Shown here in pieces: positions 1-8,456 of a stretch of 64,000 nucleotides of DNA. The stretch comes from Paeniglutamicibacter cryotolerans (GTDB lineage Bacteria > Actinomycetota > Actinomycetes > Actinomycetales > Micrococcaceae): contig NZ_JACHVS010000002.1 of the NCBI RefSeq assembly GCF_014190875.1, forward strand, positions 558,001-622,000, in the 5' to 3' direction. Made by a program: the position numbers and the translations under genes. Within the stretch, counting starts at the first letter, position 1, and every line of letters starts with the position of its first letter. Under the pieces are notes generated by a model, which was not told the origin of the DNA, ran no database searches, and saw nothing but the letters and a program-made list of their open reading frames with translations.

Positions 1-242
1 AGGACGGTGTCCCAGGTGCCGTCGTTGCTGTAGCGGCGGTGGCGCTTCCAGACAGTTTTCCACGAGCCGAAATGTTCGGGCAGGTCACGCCAAGGGATGC
101 CTGCCCGGTAGCGGTAGATGATGCCCTCGGTGATCAACCGGTGGTCCTTGAACGGTCGTCCGGCCTTGCCCGTGGAGCTGGGCATCATCGGGGCAATCAG
201 TTCCCACTGGTCATCGGAGAAAACGGCGTATCGGGATTTCAC
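1..242 (-). CDS. IS5-family transposase, N-terminal part
   Basis: This is the N-terminal 80 or so residues of a DDE transposase, cut by the window edge. The protein opens VKSRYAVFSDDQWELIAP and contains GIIYRYRAGIPWRDLPEHFG and WKTVWKRHRRY, the conserved helical N-terminal region (DUF4096-like) of IS5/IS427 transposases. The start is GTG at 242, with GAGAGGA about 8 bases upstream. The catalytic residues lie outside the window, so activity cannot be judged. Confidence 0.85.
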   Translation of the reverse strand, partial: MKSRYAVFSDDQWELIAPMMPSSTGKAGRPFKDHRLITEGIIYRYRAGIPWRDLPEHFGSWKTVWKRHRRYSNDGTWDTV

Positions 243-288
243 CCGTTCATCCTCTCAAAACCGGCTACCGGAGATTAGGAGACACGCC
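1..288 (-). mobile_element. IS5-family insertion sequence, 5' end only
   Basis: The element runs off the left edge of the window. Its visible terminus, read on the minus strand, is GGCGTGTCTCCTAA, typical of the IS427-like branch of IS5. It is followed directly by CTAG (289-292), a usual target duplication for that branch; the second copy lies outside the window. It carries the start of a transposase. Beyond CTAG the sequence is an SH3b-repeat gene in mid-frame, so the element has cut that gene. Confidence 0.8.
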
Positions 289-293
289 CTAGG

Positions 294-1490
294 CCGAAGA
301 CCACTAAGCAGGCCACTGCCAACGTCAATTTACGGGCCAAAGCCGATGTCTCAGCGAAGGCCATGGTGTTGATTCCCAAGGGCACCAAGCTGACCGTGCT
401 GGCGTCCACCGGCACATGGATCAAGGTCAGCTACCAGTTGAAGACCGGATGGGTCTCCGCCGACTACCTGAAGACCGTGGCGAACCTGGCGCCGAAGCTC
501 TACCGTTACGCCCAGGTGGCAGGCAGCGTTCTCGCCAAGGCCGAGGCCAGCTCCGACGTGCTGTTCAAGGTGTCCAAGGGTTCGAGGGTCGAGCTGTTGA
601 AAACGGTCGGCAGCTGGTCCCGGGTGGGGATTGGATCGCGTTTCGGTTGGATGGATTCCAATGATCTCGGTGAATCCGCACCCAAGTCAAAACCGAAAAT
701 CTACAACTGGACGACGGCAAAGGCCTCCGTCCGCACCGAGCCTGATGCGGACGCGAAGCTGCTGGATTTGATCAATGCGAAGACCCGGGTCGAGTACCTC
801 AAGAAGAAGGGCTCGTGGCGACAGGTCAAGACCGATGCGGGAACAGGCTGGGTACTGGCCGCCCAGTTGAGCGACACGGACCCGGCCGCCAAATCATATA
901 GATGGACCACCGGATCCGTGAACCTGCGCAAGGGACCCTCCGTCGCGAAGGCCAGCCTCGGCACGCTTCCGTCATGGGAAAAGGTCATCCACCATCGCAT
1001 ATCCGGGGCCTGGTCGGAAGTCACTACATCCAAGGGCCATGGCTGGGTCGCAAATACCGGGCTATCCAAGAGCGGGCCGCTTCCGGTGGCCGTCTACGGG
1101 ACGCTCCGGCCGGGCCAGGGTCCCTACCGCGCCATGCTCCATGGCAAAACAACAGGTGAAGAACGGACCAGGATCGTCGATCACAACCTCTATATCGACA
1201 ACAAGAACGGACTTTCCTACATTCTTCCCGAAGCATCCCAAGCCACGGGTGTCGTCTCCTACCGGATGACCCTGAAAAGGGGAAGTTATAACTCCACGGT
1301 GGCCAGGCTGGACGCCTATGAACGCTATGATCCCTCGAAATTGCCTGATAACCAGCTCTATGTGCGCAAACGGGTAACCGACACCGAGGGCAACACCGTC
1401 TGGGCGTACGTCGGCGGAGCAAAGATGAGCAAGTATCTGCGCACCAGTGGTATCAAGGTTCCAACCGGCGACTACCTGAAGAGGTTCTAG
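294..1490 (+). pseudogene. SH3b-repeat protein with C-terminal GGCT-like domain, 5' end lost to IS insertion
   Basis: The frame is open from the IS border, and the SH3b motif TANVNLRAKADVS lies upstream of the first ATG (363), so the original N-terminus, presumably with a signal peptide, was removed by the insertion. Four bacterial SH3 repeats follow, each with a W/V-x-LR or V-R-x-x-P core and a GW-V end, up to about position 1080. The last 135 residues are a gamma-glutamylcyclotransferase-like (AIG2/GGACT) fold: VAVYGTLRPGQGPY is the glycine-rich first strand and loop, and LDAYERYDPS carries the catalytic-type glutamate. SH3b domains normally bind cell wall, so a secreted wall-associated enzyme acting on gamma-glutamyl links is a reasonable guess. 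As it stands the gene lacks an export signal and is probably not functional. Confidence 0.75.
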
Positions 1491-1494
1491 GTCC

Positions 1495-2139
1495 ATGCAC
1501 GAAAAGGCCCGCATCACCCTGCTCTCAGTGGTGTGCGTCGTGGCAGTGGGGCTTGGATTCGGCATTCCGGCTGCCAAGGGAACCATGTTCCAGCTTCCGG
1601 CTGAATTACAGGCCGGGTCTGATACTGCTGTTCAGGATCCGATCAGTGGAAAGAAGGTCGTGACCGACAAGCACGACAATGTGGCGAAGAAGCGGGGTGA
1701 GACGGCCGGGCTTGTCGATGAGCACGACGGGAAGACGTACTTCACGTTCGAGGTACTGTCGGCCAAGACGGTGTCGAGCTGCACGCCACGGGTCGGCGTC
1801 GGAATGCTCAAGCCGGAGAACGGCTACTTCCTGGTCGTCGATGTGAAAGCGAGCATGGCTGCCAGCATCTCCCAGCAAGTGGGAGGATCGTCAGTCGACA
1901 TCTTCATGCCGGTGATTGCCGAAGCGTTTTCGGTGCTCTCACCGACCGGGAAGATCCAGCGCGAGGTAGCCTCGGCCGCTGCTTTCGGCTGCCTGACGGA
2001 GAAGGAACTTGCCCCACCGCTGATCAGCCCGGGGGAGAAGCTCCGTGGCAAGGTGGTGCTCGATGTCCCGTTCGACGACGGGAGGGTCGTATTCGACCCG
2101 GAGGAAAACGGCGGATGGTCCTGGCCCCTCGGCGAGTGA
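1495..2139 (+). CDS. exported DUF4352-like protein
   Basis: The 214-residue protein begins with one hydrophobic segment (about residues 6-27) that looks like an uncleaved or Ala-x-Ala-type signal (IPAAKG). The rest resembles the DUF4352 immunoglobulin-like fold found on the outside of Gram-positive cells: a strand region around TYFTFEVLSAKTV, then NGYFLVVDVKAS and LISPGEKLRGKVVLDVP. Two cysteines (SSCTP and FGCLTE) could pair outside the cell. It starts four bases after the SH3b-GGCT frame ends and was probably co-transcribed with it, so the IS insertion may also silence it. The function is unknown. Confidence 0.6.
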   Translation: MHEKARITLLSVVCVVAVGLGFGIPAAKGTMFQLPAELQAGSDTAVQDPISGKKVVTDKHDNVAKKRGETAGLVDEHDGKTYFTFEVLSAKTVSSCTPRVGVGMLKPENGYFLVVDVKASMAASISQQVGGSSVDIFMPVIAEAFSVLSPTGKIQREVASAAAFGCLTEKELAPPLISPGEKLRGKVVLDVPFDDGRVVFDPEENGGWSWPLGE

Positions 2140-2149
2140 ATATGAGCTC

Positions 2150-2167
2150 GGTTACCTTCGGGTAGCC
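2150..2167 (+). terminator. short hairpin with TTCG loop
   Basis: GGTTACC and GGTAGCC pair (one G-U) around a TTCG tetraloop just after the DUF4352-like gene. No T-run follows. It could be a weak terminator or a processing site upstream of the thioesterase gene. Confidence 0.35.
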
Positions 2168-2246
2168 TAGCGGAGGGCAGTGAAAGTCTACGCGGGGCCG
2201 GCTAAGCGCCGTGCGGTATGGGCGCCGGGTGTGAAAGGACAACACG

Positions 2247-3092
2247 ATGAGCAAAACCATGACCGAGGACGACCTGCCTGAATTGGCTGTCGGAAACTTC
2301 TACTATCAAGACCTCGGCAAGGGTCGATACCGATCCACCGTGCATGCCCAGGGGGCCTGGAATCCCCATGAACAGCACATGGCTCCGGCCACTGGACTCC
2401 TGGTTGCCGTACTGGAGAAGTTCCAGCCGCGTCCGGACATGCGCATGGCGCGGGTGAGCCTGGATATCCACGGGACCATTCACGGAGGCGAGTTCGAGGT
2501 CGTCACCCGAATGATCCGTCCCGGACGCACCATTGAACTGATCGAGGCCGAAATGGTCTCACAGGGACGTACCTGCATCCTGGCGCGGGCGTGGCGGCTC
2601 AAGACCTTGGACAGCGGGGCCGTGGCGGCGTTGGAAGATGCACCCGTTGCGCGACCAGAAGGCCAGCCGTCCTGGGCCGGCAAGTCGATGTGGCCCGGCG
2701 GCTATATTGCGGGGCTGGACCTCCGCGTTGCCGACGCGCACCGCCTCGGGAAGGGTGTCGTCTGGATGCGTAACCCCTTCGAGATGATCGGGGGAACTGA
2801 AACCAGTGCCATGGTCAGGCTGCTGGGCATGGTGGACACGGCCAACGGTGTGGCGCCGCGTGTGGAGCCCGGGCTGGGGGCGTGGATGTTCCCAAACGTC
2901 GACCTGCAGATTCACATGTACCGGGGGCCCGTCGGCCAATGGCTGGGCATCGAGGCGCAGCAGAGTTACGGGGACGACGGAATTGGCCTGACATCGGCCG
3001 TCCTGCACGATATCGAGGGGCCCTTCGGACGCAGCGAACAGATCCTGACTGTCCGACCGATGCCGGGCATCGAACCAATGCCCCAGCCTTAG
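2247..3092 (+). CDS. acyl-CoA thioesterase family protein (double hotdog)
   Basis: The 281-residue protein looks like the TesB/thioesterase-like family of actinobacteria. The N-terminal half has HAQGAWNPHEQHMAPATGLL and RMARVSLDIHGTIHGGEFEV, the hotdog helix and substrate strand; the C-terminal half repeats the fold, with MVDTANGV in place of the usual DxxNG element and a final LTSAVLHDIEGPFGRSEQ motif. It probably hydrolyses acyl-CoA esters in the cytoplasm, substrate unknown. AAAGGAC lies about 9 bases before the ATG. The gene stands alone and converges on the kinase-like gene. Confidence 0.75.
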   Translation: MSKTMTEDDLPELAVGNFYYQDLGKGRYRSTVHAQGAWNPHEQHMAPATGLLVAVLEKFQPRPDMRMARVSLDIHGTIHGGEFEVVTRMIRPGRTIELIEAEMVSQGRTCILARAWRLKTLDSGAVAALEDAPVARPEGQPSWAGKSMWPGGYIAGLDLRVADAHRLGKGVVWMRNPFEMIGGTETSAMVRLLGMVDTANGVAPRVEPGLGAWMFPNVDLQIHMYRGPVGQWLGIEAQQSYGDDGIGLTSAVLHDIEGPFGRSEQILTVRPMPGIEPMPQP

Positions 3093-3202
3093 GCCTGCTT
3101 GTGGGCCTCCAACACGAAAAAGGTCTTGGTGACAGCGACCCCGTCGATGAGTTGAAGCGTTGACCAGAGACCATCGTGTGTCAACCCCCGGCCGGCCGGC
3201 CT

Positions 3203-3802
3203 TCAGCGTCCCGCAGCGGCGGCCATCGACTCGAGGTACTCCCTGATCCTGCGCTTGGGCATCGGCTCGAAGCCCGCTGCAAGGTAACGCTCTCGAAGCG
3301 ACTTCTCGGCATGGAACAGCGAGATGCCGCGTTTGATCAGGAACCCGATGGGCTTGCGGCGTTCGCGCACATCGCGCACGAAGCGCCGCAGCGCCGTGGC
3401 GACGGGGGAAACATCGATGTACAGGGCCCGGACCTCCACGCCATGAACGCGCAGCGGGGCCAGCGTGAGCTCGGCGAAGATGCCCTCGGCGATGACCGGC
3501 CCGCCATCGAGGTCCACCCGGCTGAATCCATCGTAGCTGGAGGTGGTAATCGAATAGTTGGGGACCTGGGTGGTTCCCTCCTGCAACAGCTCCATCAGCG
3601 CATCCACGGCCGCCGCGCAGTTCCAGGTTCCCGGATGGTCCCAGTCGATCTCCGCGTACTGCGTCCTGGGCAACGGCGTCGAAGAAGTGTCCTCGTGGAT
3701 TTCGCGGTAGAAGTTATCGAGTTCCACGTGGGGTCGCCCGTGGCTTCCGGCGAGGTAGGACTTGCCGGATCCGGAGGCTCCACCGAGCAGGATGACGGGC
3801 AT
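3203..3802 (-). CDS. uridine kinase-like P-loop ATPase
   Basis: The protein of about 199 residues has a Walker A loop at its very start (GGASGSGKS), then HVELDNFYREIHED, the DDF-type substrate motif of uridine kinase/phosphoribulokinase-like proteins, and DGGPVIAEGIFAEL as the Walker B strand. It probably phosphorylates a nucleoside or other small molecule; many actinobacterial homologues are called uridine kinase without proof. The start is ATG 3802, or GTG 3817, which adds five residues; neither has a convincing ribosome binding site. It is divergent from the lipoate-ligase-like gene, with about 60 bases shared between the two starts. Confidence 0.7.
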   Translation of the reverse strand: MPVILLGGASGSGKSYLAGSHGRPHVELDNFYREIHEDTSSTPLPRTQYAEIDWDHPGTWNCAAAVDALMELLQEGTTQVPNYSITTSSYDGFSRVDLDGGPVIAEGIFAELTLAPLRVHGVEVRALYIDVSPVATALRRFVRDVRERRKPIGFLIKRGISLFHAEKSLRERYLAAGFEPMPKRRIREYLESMAAAAGR

Positions 3803-3862
3803 TTGGGTATCAGGCACCCGCCCATTATTCCGTGTCGGGCGCGCAGACCTAGAATCGTAGCC

Positions 3863-4594
3863 ATGAGTGCGTGGAATTCCGAACCCGGCCTGGCCCTGCG
3901 GATCATCGAGGCGGAAGCCTCCGGCGATCCTGCGGCGGACCTGCACACCGGGGTCGAGCTGCTGGGCGAGGTGCGTTCCGGTGTCCGTGGGGCGACACTG
4001 CGCTTCTACCGGCCCGACCCGACACTGGCCTTCGGGCAACGCGACGTGCGCCTTACCGGCTACGCCGCCGCCGTGGAAACGGCCGGCCGCCTGGGCTTCG
4101 CTCCGCTGGTGCGCAAGGCCGGGGGCCGGGCGGCGGCGTACCACCGCGGGACGCTGATCGTGGACCATGTTGAACCGCACTCCGAGGCGATGCTCGGGCA
4201 CCAGGAACGTTTCCGGGTGCTTGGCGGGCTCTACGCCTCGGCGCTGCGTTCGCTCGGCGTGGACGCCGCCGTGGGCGAACTGGCCGGTGAATACTGCCCC
4301 GGTGAGTTCAGCGTGCATGGGAACCCCGGACCGGGGTCCGGGCTTGGTTCGCCGGTGAAGCTGGTGGGCACCGCCCAGCGGGTAGTGGCCGGGGCCTGGC
4401 TTTTTTCCAGCGTGTTCGTGGTCAACGACTCGGCACCGATCCGCTCGGTGCTCGACGGCGTCTACCAGGACCTGGGCCTGGCCATGGATCCGTCGACCGC
4501 CGGTGCAGTGGATGACCTGGTGCCCGGTGTCGATGTCGGCCAGGTACGCGATGCGCTGCTGGCCGCCTACGGCCGGGAAACGGAACTGACCTGA
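3863..4594 (+). CDS. lipoate-protein ligase A family protein
   Basis: The 243-residue protein has the BPL/LplA/LipB fold: LRFYRPDPTLAFGQRD (the substrate-entry strand), VRKAGGRAAAYHRGTLIVDH (the RR-GGGA-like lipoyl-AMP loop), EYCPGEFSVHG, and a lysine in SPVKLVGTAQRV where LplA ligases hold their catalytic lysine. It would attach lipoate or octanoate to the E2 or H proteins of 2-oxoacid dehydrogenases and glycine cleavage. The loop reads KAGGR rather than RRSGG, so it could be a transferase-type paralogue. The ATG at 3863 is the first in frame after the divergent promoter region; the upstream open frame is antisense to the kinase. Confidence 0.75.
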   Translation: MSAWNSEPGLALRIIEAEASGDPAADLHTGVELLGEVRSGVRGATLRFYRPDPTLAFGQRDVRLTGYAAAVETAGRLGFAPLVRKAGGRAAAYHRGTLIVDHVEPHSEAMLGHQERFRVLGGLYASALRSLGVDAAVGELAGEYCPGEFSVHGNPGPGSGLGSPVKLVGTAQRVVAGAWLFSSVFVVNDSAPIRSVLDGVYQDLGLAMDPSTAGAVDDLVPGVDVGQVRDALLAAYGRETELT

Positions 4595-4608
4595 TCACCC
4601 TCGACGGG

Positions 4609-4631
4609 CCGATGCCCGGCGACGGCATCGG
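4609..4631 (+). terminator. hairpin between converging genes
   Basis: CCGATGCC and GGCATCGG form a perfect 8-bp stem with a 7-base loop, 15 bases after the lipoate-ligase-like stop and before the stop of the converging serine hydrolase. There is no T-run, as is common in high-GC actinobacteria. Confidence 0.5.
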
Positions 4632-4655
4632 ACCGGCGAAGCGAGGGCTGATGGA

Positions 4656-5828
4656 TCAGACGGTCCGGGCCAGCGCCGCGAGCAGGTCCTTGGCCCGGCG
4701 GTCCCGGTCCTCGGGCTGCATCTCGTTGGTCAGGAACGAGAAGCCCACGTTCTTTCCCGGCCAGGCGCCATGGAGCCCGCCGCCGGCCCCCGAGTGCCCG
4801 AACGCCGGGGTGACCGGGCCGTAGCTGCCCAGCGGGTCGGCGAGCTCATAGCCGAGTCCGAAGCGCAGCGGCCGGTCGTTGATGGCGTCCACACCCTCGG
4901 ACCAGGTCGCCGTCGAGGTCCGCAGCGTCGCGGGCGAGACCAGGGCAGGGGTGGGCGAGGCAAGATGCGAATACAGGGCCGCCATGGCATCGGCGGTGGC
5001 AATGCACCCGCCGGCCGCCAGCTCGGCGCGGCGCATGTCGACCGAATTGACCGGATCGCCTGGCCCGGTCAGCGAGTTCCCGTACATCCGTTCAACGATC
5101 TTGCGGCGTTCCGGGTCTTGCAGGAAGGTGCTGATGGCATAGTCGGAGGAGCGGAAGACCGTGGCCAGGCGCCCGTCAAGGGCCGCGGGCAGGCCCAGAT
5201 GCAGCTCCAGCGAGAGCGGTTCGGCGACCAGCTCCCGGAATAGCTGCCCGGGACCCTTGCCGGTGACCCGGAAGAAGAGCTCGGCGGTCAGGTAACCGTA
5301 GGTCAACGCATGGTAGGCGACCTTCGTGCCGGGTTCCCACAGGGTTTCCTGGGCAGCAAGGGCCGCGGCCTGCGCATGGTTGTCATAGCGGTCTTCGGGC
5401 GCCTGATCCACATAGGCCAGGCCCACGGTATGGCTGAGTACCTGGGCGACGGTGACCCGTTCCTTGCCCGCCGCGGCGAATTCCGGCCAGTAGGAGGCGA
5501 CGCTCGCCGCCGGATCAAGCAACCCGCGGTCGATCAGGATCGCGGCAACCGTTGCGACAACGCCTTTGGTGCCGGAGAACAGCACCGCCATCGTCTCCTG
5601 GGTCCAGGGTCCGGGTTCGGCCGCTCCCTCGGCCGGGGAACCTCCGGGCCGGACGGTGCTGCCGCCGTGGAAGCGGGCCAGCGGCCTGCCCTCGCGGTAG
5701 ACACAGAAGGACATTCCTCCCTCGATAGCCGCGAGGTGCCGGGAAAACACCTCGGCCAGGGCATCGAAGCCGGCCTGCGGTAGTCCGTCGTTGTGGGCTG
5801 TGGCAAGTGATTCACGTGATGCTGTCAT
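4656..5828 (-). CDS. class C beta-lactamase-type serine hydrolase, last gene of the carnitine operon
   Basis: The 390-residue protein has the three active-site motifs of the beta-lactamase/esterase EstB superfamily: SGTK (nucleophile Ser85, Lys88), Tyr173 in VAYHALTYGY, and HSGAGG (His345) replacing the KTG triad. There is no signal peptide, so it acts inside the cell and is more likely an esterase or amidase than a beta-lactamase. It starts 10 bases after the ATPase gene and closes an operon for carnitine breakdown. In Pseudomonas, caiX-cdhCAB is followed by hocS, an acylcarnitine hydrolase of a different fold. By position I infer that this enzyme may release carnitine from acylcarnitines. 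Confidence 0.8.
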   Translation of the reverse strand: MTASRESLATAHNDGLPQAGFDALAEVFSRHLAAIEGGMSFCVYREGRPLARFHGGSTVRPGGSPAEGAAEPGPWTQETMAVLFSGTKGVVATVAAILIDRGLLDPAASVASYWPEFAAAGKERVTVAQVLSHTVGLAYVDQAPEDRYDNHAQAAALAAQETLWEPGTKVAYHALTYGYLTAELFFRVTGKGPGQLFRELVAEPLSLELHLGLPAALDGRLATVFRSSDYAISTFLQDPERRKIVERMYGNSLTGPGDPVNSVDMRRAELAAGGCIATADAMAALYSHLASPTPALVSPATLRTSTATWSEGVDAINDRPLRFGLGYELADPLGSYGPVTPAFGHSGAGGGLHGAWPGKNVGFSFLTNEMQPEDRDRRAKDLLAALARTV

Positions 5829-5838
5829 TGCTGGCTCC

Positions 5839-7575
5839 TTAGAAGGTCGGGACGTTGGCCAGGAGTTCCTGGGTGTAGCTGTGCCGCGGGTTGTTCAGTA
5901 CCTCGTCGGTGGCGCCGATGTCGACGATCTTGCCCTTTTGCAGCACTGCCAAGCGCTGGGAGATATGCCGGGCCAGGGCGATGTTGTGGGTGACGAACAA
6001 CATCGACATGCCGTGCTCGACCTGCAGCGTACGCAGCAGGTCGAGGATCGATGCCTGCACCGAGACGTCAAGCGCGCTGGTGATCTCGTCGCAGACCAGC
6101 AGCGATGGCGCATTGACCAAGGCCCGGGCGATGGCGGCGCGTTGGCGTTCGCCGCCGGAGAGGTCGCCGGGGCGGCGGTCCATGTAGCGTTCGCCGAGCC
6201 GGACCTGGTCAAGTGCCTCAACGACCAGCGCGCGGCGCTTGCGTTTGTCGTGGATGCCCGACATCTGTAGCGGAACCCCCACCGAGTCGGCGATGCTCCG
6301 GCGCGGATTCAGCGAGGAGAAGGGGGACTGGAAGATGTACTGTACCCGGCGCCGGTCCTCGGATGAGCGCTCCCGGGTGCCAGGTGCCAGTTCCTCGCCG
6401 AAGAGCCTGACCGACCCGGTGTAGGCGTCGTTGAGCCCGGCGACGCAGCGCGAGAGCGTGGTCTTGCCCGATCCCGATTCGCCCAGCAGCATCATCGATT
6501 CGCCCTCGAGCAGTTCGAAGCCGATCCCGTCAAGCACCCGGTGCCGGCCGTAGGCCAGGGCCAGATCCTCCAACCGCAGCAGCGGCACGGCGGTGCCGGC
6601 TGGTTCGCCTGTGTGTGGCGGAGTTGGCTCAAGCAACTTCGCGTCATCAATCCGGACCGTGGTGGAGGTGGTGTCGGGGTTTCCGTGCGGGCCCGGGATG
6701 ATCAACGGATGTTCCCCGGTGATCGCCTCCACCTCGCCGACCCGGCGCTTGCCGGCCAGGTCGGGGACGGCACGCAACAGCTTGCGCGTGTACTCGTGGC
6801 GGGGGGAGTAAAGTACCTGTTTGGTGGGTCCCTGTTCCACGATGTCGCCCTCGAGCATCACCGCCACCTCGTCCGCGACGACAGCGACGACCGCCAGGTC
6901 GTGGGTGATGTAGAGCCCGGCCGTCTGGTGGCGTTCGGCCAGCTCGTTGATGGTCTTCAACACCAGTGCCTGGGTGGTGACATCGAGTCCGGTGGTCGGC
7001 TCGTCGAGCACGATGACGGCGGGGCGGCAGGCGAAGGCCATCGCGATTCCCACGCGCTGCTGCTGCCCTCCGGAGAGGTGGTGCGGGTAGCGGCGCAGGT
7101 AGGCGGCGTCATTGGCCAGGCCCACCTCCGCCATGACCTCGGCGACGCGTTGGAGGCGTTCGGCCTCGGAGGAGCCGAAGTGGTGGACGCGCAGTGTCTC
7201 GGCGATCTGCTCACCGATCCGCATGGCCGGGTTCAGCGAGAGCGAGGGGTCCTGCGGGACGTAGGCGATGTCTCCGCCGCGCAGCAGCCGCAGCTTGTGC
7301 TCGGGCAGCGCCAGGATGTTCGCGCCCCCGCCGCCGTTTAGCGTGACGGACCCCGAGGCCAGGCGCAGGCCCTGCCTGAAATGGCCCAGGCAGGCAAGAC
7401 CGGCGGTGGTCTTGCCCGAACCGGACTCGCCGACCAAGGCCAGGATCCGGCCCGGGCGCAACGTGAATCCGATCCCGTGCAGGATCTCGACCCCGGCCGT
7501 CGTCTCGACCCTCAGGTCGGCGGTGGCCAGCGTGCTGGCGACCAGTTCCTTGTCCAGGACATCGGTGTTCATCAT
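5839..7575 (-). CDS. ABC transporter ATP-binding protein, two fused nucleotide-binding domains (Dpp/Opp type)
   Basis: The 578-residue protein joins two ABC ATPases, like DppD and DppF fused. Each half has a Walker A (GESGSGKTT), a signature (LSGGQQQR in the first, LSGGERQR in the second) and a Walker B ([16 protein letters not shown]). Each half ends with the oligopeptide-family extension ([22 protein letters not shown]). It powers the importer formed by the two permeases and the binding protein upstream. It begins at the first ATG of ATGATGA, whose A overlaps the stop of the preceding permease, so translation is coupled. The open frame extends farther upstream, antisense-like, inside the permease. 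Confidence 0.93.
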   Translation of the reverse strand: MMNTDVLDKELVASTLATADLRVETTAGVEILHGIGFTLRPGRILALVGESGSGKTTAGLACLGHFRQGLRLASGSVTLNGGGGANILALPEHKLRLLRGGDIAYVPQDPSLSLNPAMRIGEQIAETLRVHHFGSSEAERLQRVAEVMAEVGLANDAAYLRRYPHHLSGGQQQRVGIAMAFACRPAVIVLDEPTTGLDVTTQALVLKTINELAERHQTAGLYITHDLAVVAVVADEVAVMLEGDIVEQGPTKQVLYSPRHEYTRKLLRAVPDLAGKRRVGEVEAITGEHPLIIPGPHGNPDTTSTTVRIDDAKLLEPTPPHTGEPAGTAVPLLRLEDLALAYGRHRVLDGIGFELLEGESMMLLGESGSGKTTLSRCVAGLNDAYTGSVRLFGEELAPGTRERSSEDRRRVQYIFQSPFSSLNPRRSIADSVGVPLQMSGIHDKRKRRALVVEALDQVRLGERYMDRRPGDLSGGERQRAAIARALVNAPSLLVCDEITSALDVSVQASILDLLRTLQVEHGMSMLFVTHNIALARHISQRLAVLQKGKIVDIGATDEVLNNPRHSYTQELLANVPTF

Positions 7576-8456
7576 CAGTTCCCCGCATTCAGGTTCGCCG
7601 AGGCCCGCGCGAGCGAGTCGGTCAACAGGTTGGTTCCCACGGTCAGCACCGCAATGGCAAGCACCGGCAGGAGCACGCCCCAAGGCTGGATGGACAAGGC
7701 GATCCGGTTCTCGTTGATCATCAGGCCCCAGTCGGCAGTGGGCGGTTGCATGCCCAGTCCCAGGAAGGACAGCGAGGCGACGAAGCCGATGGAGTAGGTC
7801 ATGCGCAGGCCGAGCTCGACCATGAGCGGGCCGGTGATGTTCGGCAGCACCTCGGTGAGCAGTACCCTCCACTTGGGTACCGCATACATCTCGCTGGCCC
7901 TGATGTAGTCCTCGGTGATCACCGCGGCCGTGGCCGAGCGGGTCACCCGGGCGATGCGCGGTGCGTGGGTGATGCCGATGACCACGACCAGCACCCAGCC
8001 CTGCGGGCCAAGCACGGTGATGGCCAGCAGTGCGAAGACCAGCTGTGGCAGCGCCAGCAGCACGTCGTTGCCACGCATGATCAGTGCGTCGGCCCGGCCT
8101 TTTGAATAGGCGGCGACCATTCCCACGGCGACTCCCACGGTCATGCCCAGCAGCGTTGCCAGGGCGGAGTAGGCGATCAGCCGCAGCCCGCCGTCCAGGA
8201 AGCGGGAGAGCACGTCGCGGCCCAGGTTGTCGGTGCCGAACAGGCCTACCGGCTTGAACGGGCGGCCGGTGAACTCGGTACTGCTGTGCCCGGTGAGCCA
8301 GGGCAGGGTCAGTGGGCCGAGCAGCGCGATGGCCAGCACGATCAGCGTGAGCACCATGCCGATCTTGGCCTGGCGCTGGCGCATCATCCGGGCGAAGAGC
8401 CTCGGCGGGCGCTTGAGCTGACCGGTGGTTTCACGATCTGCTTGAAGGACGCTCAT
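7575..8456 (-). CDS. ABC transporter permease, DppC/OppC type
   Basis: The 293-residue inner-membrane protein has the OppC-like N-terminal region (residues 1-70, one membrane segment), then five more segments. The EAA loop GITHAPRIARVTRSA touches the ATPase. The family motif FGTDNLGRDVLSRFLDGG precedes the transmembrane core. It pairs with the DppB-type permease; starts and stops overlap by 4 bases upstream (ATGA) and 1 base downstream. Confidence 0.93.
   Translation of the reverse strand: MSVLQADRETTGQLKRPPRLFARMMRQRQAKIGMVLTLIVLAIALLGPLTLPWLTGHSSTEFTGRPFKPVGLFGTDNLGRDVLSRFLDGGLRLIAYSALATLLGMTVGVAVGMVAAYSKGRADALIMRGNDVLLALPQLVFALLAITVLGPQGWVLVVVIGITHAPRIARVTRSATAAVITEDYIRASEMYAVPKWRVLLTEVLPNITGPLMVELGLRMTYSIGFVASLSFLGLGMQPPTADWGLMINENRIALSIQPWGVLLPVLAIAVLTVGTNLLTDSLARASANLNAGN

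Noticed and set aside
3093..3177. Minus-strand stretch ending GVAVTKTFFVLEAHKQA and a stop
   Set aside because: It looks like the tail of a protein, but is too short to assign and has no start; left out as a feature.
3176..3862. Upstream extension of the lipoate-ligase-like frame
   Set aside because: It lies antisense to the kinase-like gene; the family match begins after ATG 3863.
7576..7872. N-terminal extension of the double ATPase frame
   Set aside because: It overlaps the permease out of frame; ATGATGA coupling defines the start.
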